Below, piece after piece: positions 5,144 to 8,220 of a DNA stretch of 8,220 bases; the first letter of the stretch is position 1; each line of letters starts with the position of its first letter. The stretch comes from a bacterium. Lineage in GTDB: Bacteria > Verrucomicrobiota > Verrucomicrobiia > Methylacidiphilales > Verrucolacustridaceae. The translations under genes and the position numbers were made by a program. The stretch is taken from contig RFWS01000045.1 in assembly GCA_009921985.1 (NCBI GenBank), forward strand, positions 1-8,220, in the 5' to 3' direction. The notes under the pieces were generated by a model that worked only from the letters and a program-made list of their open reading frames with translations, was not told the DNA's origin and did no database searches.

Positions 5144-7893
5144 GGACCGGGGTCCCGTTCCTCTTCACTTTTTCCACGCTCCATCAGAGTCAGAATCTGC
5201 GGCAGAACCACGATCGCACTGATCAACGTGGACAGAACCCCAAGGCTCATCACCAGGCCAAGACTGACCAGCCCGCGGTACTGCCCCACCAGCATGGATC
5301 CGAAACCAAACAGGGTCGTGAGCGCGGAAAGCACCACCGCCTTGCCGGTGCTCGACTCAAAAATCCTCACCTGACCTTCCTCCCGATACCTGGCCACCAC
5401 ATAGACTCCGAAAGCCACCCCGATGCCAAGAATCATTGGTAAAGTGACAATGTTGGCGGGATTGAGCTGGATTTTCAGCAGGCCCAGCAGTCCAAACATC
5501 CAAAGTATGCCGACCGCCAAGGGTAGCAACGTCAACAACACGTCGGAGATTCTCCGAAACAGCAGGAAGATCAGCACGATCACCACGCCGCCGGCATAAA
5601 AAGCCGCCTCCACGTAGCTCTTCTTCAGCAAATCAATATACTCCAGATTCATCACCGGGGTCCCTGTGGCTCCAGGCGCCAGGGACTGGATCTGGGAGAC
5701 GAATTCCTCGTTTGGCTTCCGCTCCCACACGTCTACGGAGGGCTCGATTTCCAGCAGGACCTTGCCGTTCTTCGAAAGATACCGCTCCTTGAGTTGTGGG
5801 GGCAAATCCTCGGTCGTGAGCGGGCGGTCGCCCCGCTGGGTCTTTAGCCAGCCGAGATTTTGCGCAATGGATCCCACCAGCTTCACTTGGTGCCGTTCCA
5901 AGCGCTTTTTGGCCTCGACTGGGTCCAGCTTGTCCAGAATCGCCACCGCCCGCTCCAAAGGCGGGATCAACTTCTCAAAAGTCTCCACTGCTTGACGGGC
6001 CCGACCGGAAAGTCCGATATACTGCTTGGCTTGCTTCGCACCCTCCTGGGATGACTCGAGCAAAAACTCCAAATCCTTCCGGGCCTTGGCCACGTCCACC
6101 CCCTGTTCGGCACCCGAACCCAAGGTGATGTCCCCCGCCACTTTGGAAATTTTGGACACTTCCTCCATCCGCTTTTTCTGGTTTTGCGGGACAAGGTCGC
6201 CCAAGGTCCGGACTTTGTTGACCGTGGGAAGTTCCCTCATTTTTGCGGCCAACCCGTCGGCGTGGGCCACCGTCAGGGAAACTGCCACCCCGTAAATCAC
6301 CGATCCTTTTCCCGTGTCAATCAACTCCCGGGTCAATTTGACCGACTCCATTCGCGGGTTTTGCAGGTGCAGGAGATTATAGTCGAAAGTGACCCGCTGG
6401 GACTCCTTCCAGGCAATAAAACTCAGGACCGCTGCCCCCGCCAACACCAGGTAAGGATGGAAGGTCAGCTTCCGGTCTAACGCCTCGCCGTAACCAAATT
6501 TCAGCATTTTTCCCACTTGAGCAACCCCGTTCCGATCCCGCCAAAGCAGAAGGGCGGGCAGGATGGACATACTGGCCGCCAGCGCCAACAACACCCCGGT
6601 CCCGGCAATCCAACCCAGCTCGGTGAGTCCGGTAAAATCATTAAAACACATCGCGTAAAAGGCCGCGGCGGTGGTTCCTCCACCCGTCAACAGGGCCTTT
6701 CCGGTGGTTGCCATGGTGTTTTCCACTGCCTCCCCGGCGCTCCTCCCCAAACTCACCTCCTCCTCATACCGACCGAGGAATTGGATACCAAAATCGATGC
6801 CCAATCCGAGAATCATGACAATAAAGGCCTGCGAGATAATATTGAGATGACCGATAAACAGCGTGGTCAGGCCCAGACAGATCACGATGCTCATCAGCAG
6901 GGCCAGAAGAGCCAACATGGGTCGGGAGAATTCCCCGTAGGCGAAGAAGAAAAGAATCGCAATCAGCGCAATGGTGATAGCCGTGGCGATTTTCATGTCG
7001 TCCTCGCTCTGACGAAGCTCGTCGTCGAGCAGCACCGGTTCCCCCGTCACCCCGATGGACACGTTTGGGTATTGCGGTCGAAACTCCTTCACCATCTTGC
7101 GAACCCGCTGAATGACGCCAGTGAAAGGCGTATCACTCTTCTCCTCCTCCTTGGAGGGTCGTAGCAACATTAAGATCGTTTTCCCATCCTCGCCCAAGCT
7201 GAGATATTCGTTTTTCAGGAGGTCCGCCTCGAATTCAGACAACTCCCCGAGGCCTTTGGCCCCGTTCCCTTCCTCCACCGGAGTGTCCAGGTCCTTGGCC
7301 AACCGCTTCAGGTTGCGGACAAACTCCTCAATGAAGGGAATGAACTCCTGCCAGTTGGAGGACTTGCGCAGATAGGGATCGTTAAATTTCGAGGAAGCTT
7401 CCCCCAAGATGCCGTTGAGATTCAGGGCCTGGCGGTTCCCTTTGACCAAAGCGGCCAGTTCCTCCATCTGTCTGCGGATGCCCGTGAGTTGCTCCTCATC
7501 GGCCAGAAGCAAAAGACGATCCGCCATCGGGGAAAAGTCATGACGGTAATAGACCCGGTCCAACCCCTTCTCTGTTTTTAGTTTTTCCGCAAGGGCGTTG
7601 GCAGCCGCGCGGCTGGCTTTGAGATCCTCACTTTTGAGGACGACCACAATCTCGTCGCGGACATCGAACTCCTCCATGTATGCGAGATACTTTTGAAAAA
7701 CCGGTGAATCTTTCCGGATCAGATCAAGGGTGCTATTGCGGATGACCAGGCGTGTGGCCGTCAAGCCGCCGGCCAGAACGACCAAGATCAGGGAGACCCA
7801 CAGCAAACGCTGTCGTCGTTGGACGACAAAACGAGCCCACGCCCGGAGCCCTCGCTCCATTCTTCCGTCCGTCGCCCGGTTTTTGGAATCCAT
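5140..7893 (-). CDS. RND/MMPL superfamily transporter, HpnN-like
   Basis: This 917-residue inner-membrane exporter has the duplicated RND plan. TM1 is at about 31-50, followed by a periplasmic domain at 51-300. TM2-TM6 run from about 301 to 451 and TM7 spans 480-496. A second periplasmic domain (497-760) is followed by TM8-TM12 (about 762-903). The TM4 motif GLGIDFGIQFLGRYEEE carries the proton-relay-type D367; the matching TM10 motif GIGVAFGVYVVARYREE has A827. FDYNLLHLQNPRMESV (503-518) and DLVPQNQKKRMEEV (566-579) parallel segments I recall from HpnN proteins, which move hopanoids to the outer membrane. No hopanoid genes are nearby, so the cargo is unknown; a hydrophobic or lipid substrate is inferred. 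ATG 7893 lies 10 bases after the upstream coiled-coil gene and lacks a Shine-Dalgarno. ATG 7860 (M12) is an alternative start. Its stop overlaps that of dapL. Confidence 0.88.
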   Translation of the reverse strand: MDSKNRATDGRMERGLRAWARFVVQRRQRLLWVSLILVVLAGGLTATRLVIRNSTLDLIRKDSPVFQKYLAYMEEFDVRDEIVVVLKSEDLKASRAAANALAEKLKTEKGLDRVYYRHDFSPMADRLLLLADEEQLTGIRRQMEELAALVKGNRQALNLNGILGEASSKFNDPYLRKSSNWQEFIPFIEEFVRNLKRLAKDLDTPVEEGNGAKGLGELSEFEADLLKNEYLSLGEDGKTILMLLRPSKEEEKSDTPFTGVIQRVRKMVKEFRPQYPNVSIGVTGEPVLLDDELRQSEDDMKIATAITIALIAILFFFAYGEFSRPMLALLALLMSIVICLGLTTLFIGHLNIISQAFIVMILGLGIDFGIQFLGRYEEEVSLGRSAGEAVENTMATTGKALLTGGGTTAAAFYAMCFNDFTGLTELGWIAGTGVLLALAASMSILPALLLWRDRNGVAQVGKMLKFGYGEALDRKLTFHPYLVLAGAAVLSFIAWKESQRVTFDYNLLHLQNPRMESVKLTRELIDTGKGSVIYGVAVSLTVAHADGLAAKMRELPTVNKVRTLGDLVPQNQKKRMEEVSKISKVAGDITLGSGAEQGVDVAKARKDLEFLLESSQEGAKQAKQYIGLSGRARQAVETFEKLIPPLERAVAILDKLDPVEAKKRLERHQVKLVGSIAQNLGWLKTQRGDRPLTTEDLPPQLKERYLSKNGKVLLEIEPSVDVWERKPNEEFVSQIQSLAPGATGTPVMNLEYIDLLKKSYVEAAFYAGGVVIVLIFLLFRRISDVLLTLLPLAVGILWMFGLLGLLKIQLNPANIVTLPMILGIGVAFGVYVVARYREEGQVRIFESSTGKAVVLSALTTLFGFGSMLVGQYRGLVSLGLVMSLGVLSTLISAIVVLPQILTLMERGKSEEERDPGP
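5143..5156 (+). terminator. Small GC hairpin after dapL
   Basis: GGGACC (5143-5148) and GGTCCC (5151-5156) can fold directly after the dapL stop. A pyrimidine-rich stretch follows, with a TTTTT run only at 5169-5173, too distant for a standard intrinsic terminator. The site is inside the last codons of the convergent RND gene. It is weak evidence for the end of the dapL transcript. Confidence 0.25.
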
Positions 7894-7903
7894 CGGATGC
7901 CGC

Positions 7904-8182
7904 TCAGGAGGAGGCGCGAGCCTTCTCTTTTTTTGTTTCCCACTCTTCCCGGATCCCTCGAAGGTCCCGGGCCAACTCCGCCTGCAAAATCTCCGCCTCT
8001 TCCACCGCCCCGCCGGCTCGGGCGGCGGCGATTTTGGATCCCAGAAAAGTTTCCCGTTCCGCCACCTTGGCGCGATACGTCTCGTCGACTTCCGCCAGTT
8101 TTTTCTTCTGTTCCGGCGTCAACTTCCGCTCTGGTTCCTTGGACGCTAGGCGCTCCATCGCAAGCTCATACGCCGTCTTCAT
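7904..8182 (-). CDS. Small charged coiled-coil protein, unknown function
   Basis: The protein has 92 residues, about 42 % of them K, R, E or D, with no signal peptide, membrane segment or cysteine. After an N-terminal helix (MKTAYELAMERL) and a KLTPEQKKKLAEVDETY segment, most of the chain is predicted by eye to form two long helices separated by the ARAGGA turn (54-59). That would make a helical hairpin or coiled coil. I recall similar MKTAYELAMERL proteins in Verrucomicrobiota genomes but know no function. It lies 10 bases upstream of the RND transporter and is almost surely co-transcribed with it. A cytoplasmic partner or chaperone-like role is possible but unproven. ATG 8182 has no Shine-Dalgarno. 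Confidence 0.8.
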   Translation of the reverse strand: MKTAYELAMERLASKEPERKLTPEQKKKLAEVDETYRAKVAERETFLGSKIAAARAGGAVEEAEILQAELARDLRGIREEWETKKEKARASS

Positions 8183-8220
8183 GAGTCGAAAACATTAAAA
8201 AATCCACCTACCCCCGTCCA
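8183..8220 (-). promoter_or_regulatory. Partial leader of the coiled-coil/RND operon
   Basis: On the minus strand this holds a T-rich run ending in TTTAAT, which could be a -10 box 14 bases before the ATG and would give a very short leader. The matching -35 would sit at or beyond the window edge, where TGGACG is the only partial candidate. No ribosome-binding site is visible. Confidence 0.2.

Noticed and set aside
6517..7164. A 215-codon plus-strand frame opposite the RND transporter
   Set aside because: The protein is low-complexity Gln/Gly/His sequence, typical of the complement of membrane-protein codons.
1..8220. tRNA genes, CRISPR arrays, insertion sequences, phage or defence genes
   Set aside because: Non-coding space totals only about 260 bases and none of it has a tRNA-like cloverleaf, spaced direct repeats or terminal inverted repeats around a transposase. 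No recognised defence family is encoded.

Overview
The window is an ordinary, densely coded piece of a Gram-negative-type bacterial chromosome, about 58-60 % GC by eye. It holds seven protein genes and no tRNA, rRNA, CRISPR array, insertion sequence or phage gene that I can see. The gene set suggests Verrucomicrobiota or another member of the PVC group. Three things point that way: a diaminopimelate aminotransferase (DapL-type) closely matching my memory of verrucomicrobial sequences, an HpnN-like RND exporter, and a small coiled-coil protein beginning MKTAYELAMERL that I associate with that phylum. This placement is inferred from remembered family sequences, not from a search.

Layout from left to right. 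A secreted single-PDZ protein (88-858, +) ends in a perfect 10-bp hairpin. A roughly 110-bp AT-rich gap follows, filled by a second, longer imperfect inverted repeat built on a 6-base period. A tight leftward operon comes next, transcribed panC (pantothenate synthetase), then an exported N-acetylmuramoyl-L-alanine amidase, then murI (glutamate racemase). panC and the amidase overlap by 3 bases at TTGA, and the amidase stop lies 3 bases before the murI GTG. dapL (3908-5143, +) is divergent from panC across only 16 bp. It meets, tail to tail with a 4-bp overlap, a second leftward operon: a 92-residue coiled-coil protein followed by a 917-residue 12-helix RND/MMPL transporter.

The common theme is envelope building. 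DapL supplies LL-diaminopimelate and MurI supplies D-glutamate, both peptidoglycan precursors. The amidase cuts the stem peptide from the glycan in the periplasm, and the RND protein probably moves a lipid or hydrophobic molecule towards the outer membrane. panC (vitamin B5 and hence CoA) is the metabolic outsider in the wall operon.

I found no convincing new biological system. The best second-look items are non-coding. One is the hexamer-periodic inverted repeat in the murI/PDZ gap, whose two mismatches both become G-U pairs only in the murI-strand RNA. The other is the pair of face-to-face promoter candidates squeezed between panC and dapL.
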